Source of the DNA: an uncultured Ellagibacter sp.
GTDB taxonomy: Bacteria; Actinomycetota; Coriobacteriia; Coriobacteriales; Eggerthellaceae
Direction: 5' to 3'
Assembly (NCBI RefSeq): GCF_934636505.1
Contig: NZ_CAKUAL010000037.1
Coordinates: 1-20,433 of the forward strand
DNA length: 20,433 nt
The notes under the pieces were generated by a model that was given only the letters and a program-made list of their open reading frames with translations, ran no database searches and was not told the origin of the DNA. Position 1 is the first letter of the stretch; the number at the start of each line of letters is the position of its first letter. The position numbers and the translations under genes are program-made. Below, piece after piece: positions 13,822 to 20,433 of this stretch.

Positions 13822-14846
13822 TGACGATTCTTCAGATACTGTGGTTCTTCCTGATCTTCGTGCTGATCGCGGGCTATTTCGTGCTCGACGGATTCGACTT
13901 GGGCGCGGGCGTGCTCTACCCGGTCCTCGCGAAGAACGAGACCGAGCGCGCATATATCCGCCGCAGCATCGGCCCTGTGTGGGACGGCAACGAGGTTTGG
14001 CTGCTCACGGCGGGCGGTGCGTTGTTCGCGGCGTTCCCCGCAGCATACGCCACGACGTTCTCGGGCTTCTACCTCGCGGTGATGCTCGTGCTCTTCGGGC
14101 TTATCGTGCGCGCCGTTTCGCTTGAGTTCCGTGCCCATGACGCCAGCTGGTCGCGCGTGTGGGACGTGTGCTTCATCGTGGGATCGTTCCTACCGGCGCT
14201 TCTGCTCGGGGTTGCCGTGGGCAATGCGTTCGCGGGTATTCCCATGGCGGCGAACGGGGATTACTCGGGTGTTCCGCTTCTGGGGCTCATCACCCCGTAC
14301 ACGCTGCTTGTCGGGCTTCTCGGTTTCGCGATGTGCCTGACGGCGGGATGCTTGTGGATCGCGCTTAAAACGCCCGAGGGAAGCGATCTTCGTGCGCGGG
14401 CGCGCAAACTCGGAGGCATTCTGCAGATTGTGACGCTCGTGCTGTTCGCGGTCTGCGGTGTTATGACGCTCGGGGTCATCCGCCCCGCTATTGAGCCCGC
14501 AATGTGGCCTGTGGCCTGCGTGTTTGCCGTACTCTTCGCAATCGCTCTCATCGTGTCGATATACCTGGGCCGCGCGAAGGGGAGCGACTTGGGTGCGTTT
14601 CTCGCCCAGTCCGCAGGCGCGGTCTGCCTTATCGGGCTTCTGGCGACGTCGATGTTCCCGACGCTCGTCGTTGCCGATTCCGCTGGCGTGGGCGCTTCGA
14701 TCACCGCGGCGACGGCAGCATCCTCGGAGATTTCCCTTGCTTGGATGACGGGCATCGCGTGTATCGGCGTGCCGCTCGTGTTGGTGTACCACGTCATCGT
14801 CTACCGCACGTTCCGTGGCCGCTTGAGCGAGGAAGACGTGGCGTAG
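13821..14846 (+). CDS. cydB: Cytochrome bd oxidase subunit II
   Basis: The 341-residue polytopic membrane protein is subunit II of cytochrome bd. The N-terminal FFLIFVLIAGYFVLDGFDLGAGVLYP and the following GPVWDGNEVWLLTAGGALFAAFP are highly characteristic, and several further hydrophobic helices cover the rest. Its ATG shares the A of the cydA stop codon (TAATG), so translation is coupled. No cydD/cydC maturation transporter follows, unlike many cyd operons. It would have to be encoded elsewhere. One base after the stop a small membrane-protein gene begins. Confidence 0.96.
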   Translation: MTILQILWFFLIFVLIAGYFVLDGFDLGAGVLYPVLAKNETERAYIRRSIGPVWDGNEVWLLTAGGALFAAFPAAYATTFSGFYLAVMLVLFGLIVRAVSLEFRAHDASWSRVWDVCFIVGSFLPALLLGVAVGNAFAGIPMAANGDYSGVPLLGLITPYTLLVGLLGFAMCLTAGCLWIALKTPEGSDLRARARKLGGILQIVTLVLFAVCGVMTLGVIRPAIEPAMWPVACVFAVLFAIALIVSIYLGRAKGSDLGAFLAQSAGAVCLIGLLATSMFPTLVVADSAGVGASITAATAASSEISLAWMTGIACIGVPLVLVYHVIVYRTFRGRLSEEDVA

Positions 14847-14847
14847 C

Positions 14848-15027
14848 ATGGAGAGAAAACACTACCTGAAATGGCTCTCCGTCCTTTGCGTGGTACTGGC
14901 GGCGTTCGGGGCGGGCATCTTCGCTGTGGGATACCAGCCTTTAAGCGTCGGGCGCGTGGCGACGATCTGTCTGCTCGTTGTGGCCGCCGCCGTGCTCGCG
15001 TGGTTTTCTCGCCGCGATCGCTCGTAG
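14848..15027 (+). CDS. Small two-helix membrane protein downstream of cydB (possible bd oxidase accessory subunit)
   Basis: This 59-residue ORF begins MERKHYLKWLSVLCVV and ends AWFSRRDRS. It has two hydrophobic segments (about 8-27 and 36-52), a positively charged N-terminus and an RRDR C-terminus, consistent with a hairpin membrane protein with both ends in the cytoplasm. Its ATG lies one base after the cydB stop, and GAGGAAG (about 14828) within cydB can serve as a distal ribosome binding site. Small proteins encoded behind cydAB (CydX and CydS) are structural subunits in other bacteria, but those have a single helix. I see no sequence similarity to them. A role in the oxidase is inferred only from position and topology. 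Confidence 0.7.
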   Translation: MERKHYLKWLSVLCVVLAAFGAGIFAVGYQPLSVGRVATICLLVVAAAVLAWFSRRDRS

Positions 15028-15174
15028 GTTTCCTGCTGACGCGGGCGCGCGCGTTCCGGCATCTTGTCGAAGCCGCCGCGCGTGCCCTCGCGTCTCGCTG
15101 TGGCAGCGGTGCATGCCCTCGCGTTTTCCCGTTGCCGTACGCGTTTTCGCCCCGCCGTGCATTCCCCAAAAAGA

Positions 15175-15200
15175 AAAGAGCCCGCAGATGCGGGCTCTTT
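15175..15200. terminator. Bidirectional terminator between the cyd operon and acpP
   Basis: A perfect 12-bp inverted repeat (15175-15186 with 15189-15200) is flanked on its left by an A-rich run (15168-15177). On the minus strand the stem is followed by TTTTCTTTTT. It ends acpP transcription and can also stop transcripts arriving from cydB and the small ORF. Confidence 0.9.
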
Positions 15201-15218
15201 CGTTGCGGTGGTGAAACC

Positions 15219-15437
15219 TTAAAGGTTGTCGATGTACTCGACGAGGTCACCGACGGTGGTGAGGCCTTCCGGCTCGCCGAAGTCGACGCTGCACTTCTCC
15301 TCGAGATCGCAGATGAGCTCGACCATGTCCAGGGAGTCGATTCCCAGGTCTTCGAAGGTGGCGTCTTCGGTCACGTTCTCGGGGTCGATGTCGAGGTTCG
15401 ATTCGAGAACTTCTTTAACGGTATCAAGCGTAGCCAT
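15219..15437 (-). CDS. acpP: Acyl carrier protein
   Basis: The 72-residue acidic protein is an acyl carrier protein that carries fatty-acyl chains on a phosphopantetheine arm. The attachment serine is S35 in FEDLGIDSLDMVEL, the classic DSL motif. Four helices are predicted by family alignment. The start at 15437 (MATLDTVKEV) is chosen because AGAAAGGA lies at the proper distance. An in-frame ATG 9 nt upstream overlaps that binding site. The gene stands alone between a TACAAT -10 box and the 15175 terminator, next to hpf rather than in a fab cluster. With two unusual cysteines (C43 and C49) it could be a specialised ACP, but housekeeping function is more likely. Confidence 0.94.
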   Translation of the reverse strand: MATLDTVKEVLESNLDIDPENVTEDATFEDLGIDSLDMVELICDLEEKCSVDFGEPEGLTTVGDLVEYIDNL

Positions 15438-15473
15438 TGAAGGCATCCTTTCTCACAGTGAACTAGCGAAGGT

Positions 15474-15479
15474 ATTGTA
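15474..15479 (-). promoter_or_regulatory. -10 box for acpP
   Basis: TACAAT on the minus strand lies in the 50-nt gap between hpf and acpP and would start transcription about 30 nt before the acpP start. TTGAAG stands 20 nt upstream inside the end of hpf, a weak -35 candidate. Confidence 0.4.
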
Positions 15480-15487
15480 CCCTATCG

Positions 15488-16066
15488 CTACTCCTTCTGC
15501 TTCAAAAGGCCGTAACCTCCATTGTCGCGACGGTAAAGAACATTCACCAAGTTCGTGTCGCGATCGGTGTAAGCGAAGAAATCGTGGCCCAGAAGGTCGA
15601 TTTGCACGAGTGCTTCTTCCTCGGTGAGCGGCGCGAACTCGATTTCCTTCACGCGCACGACCTCGTCGTCGGACAGCTCGCTCATGAGCCCGTCGAGGTC
15701 GAGCTCCCCTTCGGAGACGGGAATGGGCGAGGCGTCGACGGTTTTCTCGCCGTTGCGGGTCTTGCGATCGATGACGCGCGTCTTGTACTTGCGAAGCTGG
15801 CGCAGCACCTTCGCTGCAGCGACGTCGATTGCCGCGTACATATCGTCTTCGTGCTCTTCCACGCGGATGATGTGGCCCTTCGTGCGCAGTGTGACTTCGC
15901 AGGTGTCGGGGCAGGGGTTCGCCGGGTTCTTCTCTTTGCTCAGGACGACTTCGGCGTTGAGGGGGTCGATATCCATGACCTTCATCGAGTTGCCGATTTT
16001 CTCCTCGGCATAGGCGCGCAGCGCGTCGGTTACAGGCATTTTGCGGCCGGATACGGTAATGCTCAT
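15488..16066 (-). CDS. hpf: Long-form ribosome hibernation promoting factor
   Basis: The 192-residue protein is a long-form HPF, which binds the 30S decoding region in starvation and pairs ribosomes into inactive 100S dimers. The N-terminal domain (about 1-100) shows SITVSGRKMPVTDALRAYAEEKI, then the characteristic EVTLRTKGHIIRVEEHEDDMYAAIDVA. An acidic linker leads to the C-terminal dimerisation domain, recognisable as EEALVQIDLLGHDFFAYTDRD and VLYRRDNGGYGLL. The start at 16066 is chosen because GAGGTGG lies upstream and the family begins at MSITV. It is divergent from nhaA and shares a 308-nt control region with it. Confidence 0.95.
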   Translation of the reverse strand: MSITVSGRKMPVTDALRAYAEEKIGNSMKVMDIDPLNAEVVLSKEKNPANPCPDTCEVTLRTKGHIIRVEEHEDDMYAAIDVAAAKVLRQLRKYKTRVIDRKTRNGEKTVDASPIPVSEGELDLDGLMSELSDDEVVRVKEIEFAPLTEEEALVQIDLLGHDFFAYTDRDTNLVNVLYRRDNGGYGLLKQKE

Positions 16067-16374
16067 AGTTACCACCTCACAATCGTGGCGAATAAAAAAC
16101 AGCCTGGGAGGATGCCCTTGTCCATGCGGGTTTATCTGCGATTTCGATACCCGTCTGCATGGAACATGTTGGCTCCTTACCTCGAAGCTGATAGGTACAG
16201 CATAGCGCAAAACGGCGTCGGCGGAGATGAGTATTTGCGACCATTTTGGCAACGCTTCGCTTACATTCGCAGGTGAAAGGGGGTTTTGTAAGTTAAGAAC
16301 CCGTTATTTGAGGGATAATGCAGCAAACGCCCGACCCCGTGGTATGCGCTATTCGCGCATAGATTGGATTCCCC
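16067..16374. other. hpf-nhaA divergent intergenic region
   Basis: This 308-nt stretch holds no gene. On the minus strand TTGCGC-TATGCT (16210-16199) is a probable hpf promoter, giving a leader of about 125 nt. Within that leader an inverted repeat pairs TCCATGC (16121-16127) with GCATGGA (16157-16163), with GGG/CCC inside. On the plus strand GATAAT (16314-16319) may be the nhaA -10. I see no other structure. Confidence 0.5.
16199..16210 (-). promoter_or_regulatory. Probable hpf promoter
   Basis: On the minus strand TTGCGC directly precedes TATGCT. The same TTGCGC-TAT arrangement occurs before glmU (18744-18755) and before tRNA-Lys (16-27), which supports its being a promoter motif here. Confidence 0.4.
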
Positions 16375-18015
16375 ATGACCGAACATTGTGCCTCATCTGC
16401 GCACAAAGAAGAGCGCTCTGCGGAAAGCGTGGCTCTCGATGCGCCTGCAGCACCCGAGCACCCCAGCGCGCAAAACCCCGATCCGGGGCGCATCTACATC
16501 AGCGAAGTTCAGCGCCATCAGGCCCGCTATCGCAAGCTCATCCAGTTCACGAGCTCGTCCACGAAGGCGGCGGGTGCGATGCTCCTCGCGGCGATCGCGG
16601 CGCTTGTGGTGGCGAACTCTCCCGTCGCCGACGCCTTCTCCCATTTCTGGCACACCGACGTCGGCTTCGTGTTCGGGCAGACGCAGGCGACGATGCCTCT
16701 CTCGCACGTGATCAACGACGTGCTTATGGCGGTGTTCTTCCTGCTTGTGGGCTTGGAGATCAAATACGAGATGACGGTGGGCGAGCTGACGAACATCCGC
16801 CAGGCGATTCTTCCCATCGTCGCTGCGGTGGGCGGCGTGCTCGTGCCCGTGGTCGTCTACTCCGCGCTCAGCGTGGGCAACCTCGACACGGCGGGCGGCT
16901 GGGGCGTCCCGACGGCGACCGATATCGCGTTCGCGCTGGGAATCTTGGCGCTTCTCGGCAATCGCGTGCCGAACGGGGTGCGCGTGTTCTTGAGCACCTT
17001 GGCCGTCGCCGACGACATCATCGCAATCATCGTCATCGCGGTGTTCTACGGGCAGGCGCCGTCTTTGCCGTGGCTTGGCTGCGCGGCGGTCGTCTTCTGC
17101 GCGCTGTTGCTCATGAACAAGCGCCACGTGTTCTCGCTGTATGCGTATCTGCTTGTGGGGGCCGTGTTGTGGTACTGCGTGTTCATGTCGGGCGTGCACT
17201 CGACCATCGCCGGCGTGCTGCTTGCGTTCGCGATTCCCTCCGGCTCGCGCGTGAACGTGAAGAGCTTCATCCGCTGGTCGGGCGAGCGCGTCGTCGAGGC
17301 GAAAAGCGCCTTCAACGCGCAAGAACCCGTCATCGGGCAGGAGGATTACCTGAAGACGGTCTCCTCGCTGGCGCGCGTATCAAAGCAGGTCGTGCCCCCG
17401 GCGACGCGTTTGGAGCATCTGCTCTACCCCTGGGTGTACTTCGCGATCTTGCCCCTGTTCGCGCTCACGAACGCGAACGTCGGGCTTGCGGGCAGCGACC
17501 TGGGCGCCCTGTTCTCGAACCCGGCGCTGCTTGGCGCGTTCTTCGGCCTGGTGGTGGGCAAGCCGCTTGGCATCATGGCCGCGAGCTTCCTTGTGGTGAA
17601 GCTGAGGGCGGCGAGCCTGCCTGAGAACGTGACCTGGATGCATATGCTCGGCGCGGCGGTTTTGGGCGGCGTCGGCTTCACGATGGCAATCTTTGTGGCG
17701 AACCTGGCCTACGTCGATACGGCCACGATCGCCGCGGCGAAGCTCGGCATCCTTTTAGCCTCGCTCGTCGCGGGCGTCGTGGGCTTTTCGCTGCTCGCGG
17801 TGCAGGCGAAGTCGGCGCAGAAACAGGGTGTGGCCTTCATGTCTCTCGGCCCGAGCGAGATGCGCCGCCAGACTGCGGGCGAGGAAGCCAACGTTGCATC
17901 CGAGAGGCTCCTTCGCGAAATCGACGATCCCGAGGTCATTCGCGAGGTGGAGCAGGCGCTTGCGGGGTGCGAGGGTATCGCGGAGGTGGCGGTCTCCCTC
18001 AAGGAGAAGCGCTAG
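16375..18015 (+). CDS. nhaA: Na+/H+ antiporter NhaA
   Basis: The 546-residue membrane protein is an NhaA antiporter exchanging external protons for internal Na+ or Li+. The essential aspartates are D183 (TATDIAFALGILALLG), D213 and D214 (LAVADDIIAI). Their offset of exactly 50 from E. coli D133, D163 and D164 is strong support. The GKPLGI lysine is K396. E. coli NhaA has 388 residues. This one carries an extra hydrophilic N-terminus of about 50 residues and a charged C-terminal tail of about 65 (RRQTAGEEANVASERLL to SLKEKR). ATG 16375 has only a weak ribosome binding site. It is divergent from hpf and followed by a degraded gene. Confidence 0.95.
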   Translation: MTEHCASSAHKEERSAESVALDAPAAPEHPSAQNPDPGRIYISEVQRHQARYRKLIQFTSSSTKAAGAMLLAAIAALVVANSPVADAFSHFWHTDVGFVFGQTQATMPLSHVINDVLMAVFFLLVGLEIKYEMTVGELTNIRQAILPIVAAVGGVLVPVVVYSALSVGNLDTAGGWGVPTATDIAFALGILALLGNRVPNGVRVFLSTLAVADDIIAIIVIAVFYGQAPSLPWLGCAAVVFCALLLMNKRHVFSLYAYLLVGAVLWYCVFMSGVHSTIAGVLLAFAIPSGSRVNVKSFIRWSGERVVEAKSAFNAQEPVIGQEDYLKTVSSLARVSKQVVPPATRLEHLLYPWVYFAILPLFALTNANVGLAGSDLGALFSNPALLGAFFGLVVGKPLGIMAASFLVVKLRAASLPENVTWMHMLGAAVLGGVGFTMAIFVANLAYVDTATIAAAKLGILLASLVAGVVGFSLLAVQAKSAQKQGVAFMSLGPSEMRRQTAGEEANVASERLLREIDDPEVIREVEQALAGCEGIAEVAVSLKEKR

Positions 18016-18098
18016 CGCCGCCGCGGCGCGTCTCCCTGCGGGTTTTTCTGCCCCTGGTTGACCCTTGTCGCCTCGCTCCCCGTCGCGGGGCGCCCCCG

Positions 18099-18454
18099 CT
18101 AGAGGTTGAAGTCTTCCCGCTCGAGGGCGAGGAATTGCGAAAGCGAGCTCGCGAGGCCCCGGTAGAGTCCGCATCGCGCGCGTCCTGCATCAAAAGCACC
18201 TCTTCGCTCGTGTAGACCGACTCGTAGGCGATCACGGGGTTCGGCGACATGTTGAGCAGAAGCGCCGCGAAGTCGGACGCCGCATCGCCGCGCGCCTGCT
18301 CGATGTCGCTGCCGCGAAGCGACGCGAAGTATTCCCCCAGCTCCCCTTGGACGGCGGGCGCGAGGTTCGCCGCCTGCGCCAGGAACTCGGCAGAGGGCTC
18401 TTTCGCGAGGAGCGCGGAGGAGAGGCGATAGATCGAGGCGCGCTCGCGGGGCTG
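18099..18454 (-). pseudogene. TorD/DmsD-family chaperone remnant, frameshifted and truncated
   Basis: On the minus strand the reading frame contains RERASIYRLSSALLAKEP, then ASDFAALLLNMSPNPV and AYESVYTSEEVLLMQDARDA. This is the pattern of TorD-family chaperones, which bind molybdoenzyme precursors before export. After DARDA (about 18170) the match continues only in another frame as GLYRGLASSLSQFLALERED-FNL, ending in TAG at 18099-18101. Restoring one G in the run near 18168 would rejoin the frames. The family normally has some 60-80 further residues beyond EDFNL, which are missing. No start codon stands near the expected N-terminus. A sequencing error could explain the frameshift but not the missing ends. 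Confidence 0.7.
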
Positions 18455-18485
18455 TGCGCTCTGGTCGGAATCCGAATATGCGTCT

Positions 18486-18710
18486 GTGCTATGGCGTTCT
18501 CGTCTTGATGATCCTTTGCAAGCAGAATTCCGCGCCCTCGCGCGTTGCAAAGCAGAAATGGGAAGGGCGGCAGAAGGGGGCGTGCGTCCCCAGCCCTTCG
18601 AGGGATATGTTGCCACCTCGGGCGCCTTCGCGGTCAAGGGGGTTGTGCGCGAAGGCGTGCAAGCGGCCGCTGTGCTCGATGAGCGATTATCTTTGATGGT
18701 ATACCAGTGA
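18486..18710 (+). pseudogene. Unidentified coding-like fragment
   Basis: A plus-strand frame of up to 74 codons starting at GTG 18486 and ending in TGA (18708-18710) has GC-rich third positions in its second half, including PFEGYVATSGAFAVKGVVRE and AAVLDERLSLMVYQ. I do not recognise the family. No ribosome binding site precedes the GTG, and the first part overlaps non-coding DNA upstream of the torD remnant. It may be the 3' end of a gene whose beginning was deleted, or chance. Confidence 0.3.
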
Positions 18711-18743
18711 GCCTGCAGCCTGCGGGAACGTGTCAGTTTCGGG

Positions 18744-18755
18744 TTGCGCTATACT
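18744..18755 (+). promoter_or_regulatory. glmU promoter
   Basis: TTGCGC immediately followed by TATACT (18750-18755) places a transcription start about 32 nt before the glmU ATG. No separate -35 hexamer is apparent. Confidence 0.5.
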
Positions 18756-18793
18756 TTTCCTGGCATTTTTCAACCAATCGGAAGGTCGTTTCA

Positions 18794-20161
18794 ATGGATA
18801 CTGCCGCCATCGTGCTCGCCGCAGGTGCGGGAACTCGTATGAAATCGAAAAAACCCAAGGTCGCGCACGAGATTCTCGGCAAGCCGCTCGTTCGCTGGGT
18901 CGTTGACGCCGCGCGCGAGGCCGGCGCCGACCGCATCGTGTCGGTGGTGGGGCACGCTCGCGAGATCGTGGAGCCTTTGGTGTCCGACACCGAGGTCGTC
19001 GTGCAGAAGGCGCAACGCGGCACGGCCGACGCGGTGCTCACCTGCAAGGATGCGCTTGCCGGCTTCGACGGCTCGCTGCTCGTGCTGTCGGGCGACTGCC
19101 CGCTCATCACGCCCGATACCATTCGCGAGCTCGCCGACATGCGCGCCCGCTCGAACGCGGCGGTCGTGGTGCTCACTATGGAGCTCGACGACCCATTCGG
19201 CTACGGGCGCATCATCCGCGACGGCGAAGGGCGCGTCGAGCGTATCGTCGAGCAGAAGGATGCGAACGCCGCCGAGGCCGCCGTCACCGAATGCAATTCC
19301 GGCTTCTACTGCTTCGACGCGCAGGCGCTTTTCGAGGCGCTCGAGCAGGTGGGAAGCGACAACGCGCAGGGCGAGTTCTACCTGACCGACGTGCTCGAGA
19401 TCTGCCGCGCCGCTGGGCGCGACGTGCTTGCGCTTCCCGCAAGCGACGTCTCCGAGTGCCTTGGCGTGAACTCGCGCGTCCAGCTGGCCGCGGCGACGTG
19501 CGCCCTGCAGTCGCGCATCAACAAGGAGCACATGGCAGCGGGCGTCACCATGTGGGATCCGGCCTCGGTGTGGATCGGCCCCGACGTGGAGATCGCGCCC
19601 GATGTTGAGCTTCTCCCGCAGACCTTCCTCTTGGGAAAAACCCAGGTAGGGGAGGATTCCGTCATCGGCCCGAACACGCGCCTGACCGACACCGTCGTCG
19701 GCTCGGGCTGCACGATCGACGAGACGGTCGCGATCGAGGCGCGCATCGACGATGAGGCCACGTGCGGTCCGCGCGCGTACCTGCGCCCTGGCGCGCACCT
19801 GTGCGAGGGTGCGAAAGCTGGCACTCATGTGGAAATCAAGAAGTCCACAATCGGCCGCGGTAGTAAGGTTCCTCACCTGAGCTACATCGGCGACGCGACG
19901 CTCGGCGAGGGCGTGAACGTCGGTGCCGGCTCGATCACCTGCAACTACGACGGCGCCAAGAAGTGGCCGACCACCATCGGCGACGGCGCCTTCATCGGCA
20001 GCGACACCATGATGGTGGCTCCTGTGAACGTGGGTGCGCATACGCTTGTTGCTGCGGGCTCCGTCATCACGAAGGACGTGCCCGACGGCGCGCTCGCCAT
20101 CGCCCGTGGTCGTCAGGAAAACCACGAAGGCTGGGTTGAAAAGCACCATCCGTCGAACTAG
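18794..20161 (+). CDS. glmU: Bifunctional N-acetylglucosamine-1-phosphate uridyltransferase / glucosamine-1-phosphate acetyltransferase
   Basis: The 455-residue enzyme makes UDP-GlcNAc for cell-wall synthesis. The N-terminal pyrophosphorylase domain shows LAAGAGTRMKSKKPKV, QRGTADAVL, LSGDCPLITP and CNSGFYCFD. The C-terminal left-handed beta-helix acetyltransferase domain follows from about residue 250, with RPGAHLCEGAKAGTHVEIKKS, the catalytic histidine H361 (PHLSYIGD), and GAGSITCNYDG. Length equals the E. coli protein (456). ATG 18794 is chosen because CGGAAGG lies 8 nt upstream and the family begins right here. It has its own promoter. Confidence 0.97.
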   Translation: MDTAAIVLAAGAGTRMKSKKPKVAHEILGKPLVRWVVDAAREAGADRIVSVVGHAREIVEPLVSDTEVVVQKAQRGTADAVLTCKDALAGFDGSLLVLSGDCPLITPDTIRELADMRARSNAAVVVLTMELDDPFGYGRIIRDGEGRVERIVEQKDANAAEAAVTECNSGFYCFDAQALFEALEQVGSDNAQGEFYLTDVLEICRAAGRDVLALPASDVSECLGVNSRVQLAAATCALQSRINKEHMAAGVTMWDPASVWIGPDVEIAPDVELLPQTFLLGKTQVGEDSVIGPNTRLTDTVVGSGCTIDETVAIEARIDDEATCGPRAYLRPGAHLCEGAKAGTHVEIKKSTIGRGSKVPHLSYIGDATLGEGVNVGAGSITCNYDGAKKWPTTIGDGAFIGSDTMMVAPVNVGAHTLVAAGSVITKDVPDGALAIARGRQENHEGWVEKHHPSN

Positions 20162-20180
20162 ACTGCGCAGTGCTTGGAAG

Positions 20181-20208
20181 GCGGCGCCCGAAAGGGGAGG
20201 GGCGCCGC
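20181..20208 (+). other. GC hairpin after glmU
   Basis: A perfect 9-bp inverted repeat (20181-20189 with 20200-20208) with a 10-nt loop lies 20 nt after the glmU stop. It lacks a T-tract, so it is at best a transcript-stabilising or Rho-assisted end. Confidence 0.5.
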
Positions 20209-20269
20209 ACCCGCTCGTCGCGCTTGCCGGGTGCAATCGTGTGGGAGCCGGTGGCCCGCGCGACGCGGC

Positions 20270-20325
20270 CCGCGCGATGCAACTCGTGGGCGCGACTGGC
20301 GGCCAGCCCGGTCCGCGCGATGCAA
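20270..20325 (+). repeat. Short direct repeats upstream of the last gene
   Basis: CCGCGCGATGCAA occurs at 20270-20282 and again at 20313-20325. A diverged copy (CCGCGCGACG) lies at about 20256-20265 in the same GC-rich stretch. No gene is apparent in 20162-20375. The role is unknown. Confidence 0.5.
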
Positions 20326-20375
20326 GCGCCCGGTCAGCGCGGTGGAGGGGGATTTTCGATAAGAAGGGGAGTTCG

Positions 20376-20433
20376 ATGAAGCGAGATTATCCGCATCTGT
20401 GCGCGCCGCTTACGGTGGGACGCCTGACGCTTC
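20376..20433 (+). CDS. N-terminus of an Old Yellow Enzyme-like NADH:flavin oxidoreductase (partial)
   Basis: Only 19 codons are inside the window: MKRDYPHLCAPLTVGRLTL. The pattern Y-P-H-L-x-x-P-L-x-V/I-G-x-L-T-L is the usual beginning of the FMN-binding barrel of the Old Yellow Enzyme / 2,4-dienoyl-CoA reductase group, which reduces activated double bonds. Such enzymes are abundant in Eggerthellaceae. AGGGGAG (20365-20371) precedes ATG 20376. The gene runs off the right edge, so substrate and full domain content cannot be assessed. Confidence 0.6.
   Translation, partial: MKRDYPHLCAPLTVGRLTL

Larger units (their letters stand above)
18016..18793. other. Decayed region between nhaA and glmU
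   Basis: No intact gene is visible in this 778-nt stretch. It contains GC-rich inverted repeats just after nhaA (about 18015-18030), a frameshifted torD-like remnant on the minus strand (18099-18454), a coding-looking fragment on the plus strand (18486-18710) and the glmU promoter (18744-18755). The two remnants suggest a deletion scar where a larger block once stood. Confidence 0.6.

Noticed and set aside
14871..15440. 189-codon plus-strand frame across the cydB-acpP gap
   Set aside because: It overlaps the small membrane protein in another frame, crosses the terminator and is antisense to acpP.
18010..18060. Terminator after nhaA
   Set aside because: CGCCGC/GCGGCG and a TTTTT run are present, but the T-run follows only a 3-bp stem (CCC/GGG) and is separated from the stronger palindrome; too weak to call.

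Overview
The window is a GC-rich bacterial chromosome segment. Gene content and order (the infA-rpmJ-rpsM-rpsK-rpsD-rpoA-rplQ block, a TorD-type chaperone remnant, molybdenum cofactor genes, quinol oxidase bd, and the start of an Old Yellow Enzyme-like reductase) point to an anaerobic or microaerobic actinobacterium, most likely class Coriobacteriia, family Eggerthellaceae. That placement is inference from gene content and style, not from a database match.

Layout: tRNA-Lys and tRNA-Gln (34-227) are followed by a strongly folded non-coding stretch (about 290-403). The translation/transcription operon then runs from 523 to 3938 and closes with a clear terminator at 3961-3993. An orphan ECF-transporter T subunit (4048) follows, then enolase (5062), the molybdenum cofactor pair moeA-mog (6473-8268), and an alr / family-4 uracil-DNA glycosylase / folC operon (8478-12176). 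Next is cytochrome bd (cydA-cydB) with an overlooked 59-residue two-helix membrane protein right behind it (12382-15027). On the minus strand lie acpP and hpf. Divergent from hpf is nhaA. Behind nhaA sits a frameshifted, truncated torD-like pseudogene, then glmU and the first 19 codons of a flavin oxidoreductase at the right edge.

The most unusual structure is in folC. About 130 extra residues interrupt the usual folylpolyglutamate synthase at the linker between its two domains. The extra DNA is made of three large hairpin-forming palindromic elements: two in direct orientation and one inverted. They share a conserved internal core, while their long outer arms differ in sequence but remain self-complementary. 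The coding frame stays open through all three. This looks like an in-frame, protein-tolerated repeat family comparable in principle to the palindromic elements of Rickettsia, or a structured RNA/ssDNA element of unknown function.

Regulation visible in the sequence: several promoters carry an extended -10 of the form (T/C)G(C/G)TATAnT with no recognisable -35. A Fur-box-like site precedes cydA. A terminator-like hairpin lies between a -10 box and moeA. The orphan ecfT appears to be transcribed as a leaderless message from its GTG start.
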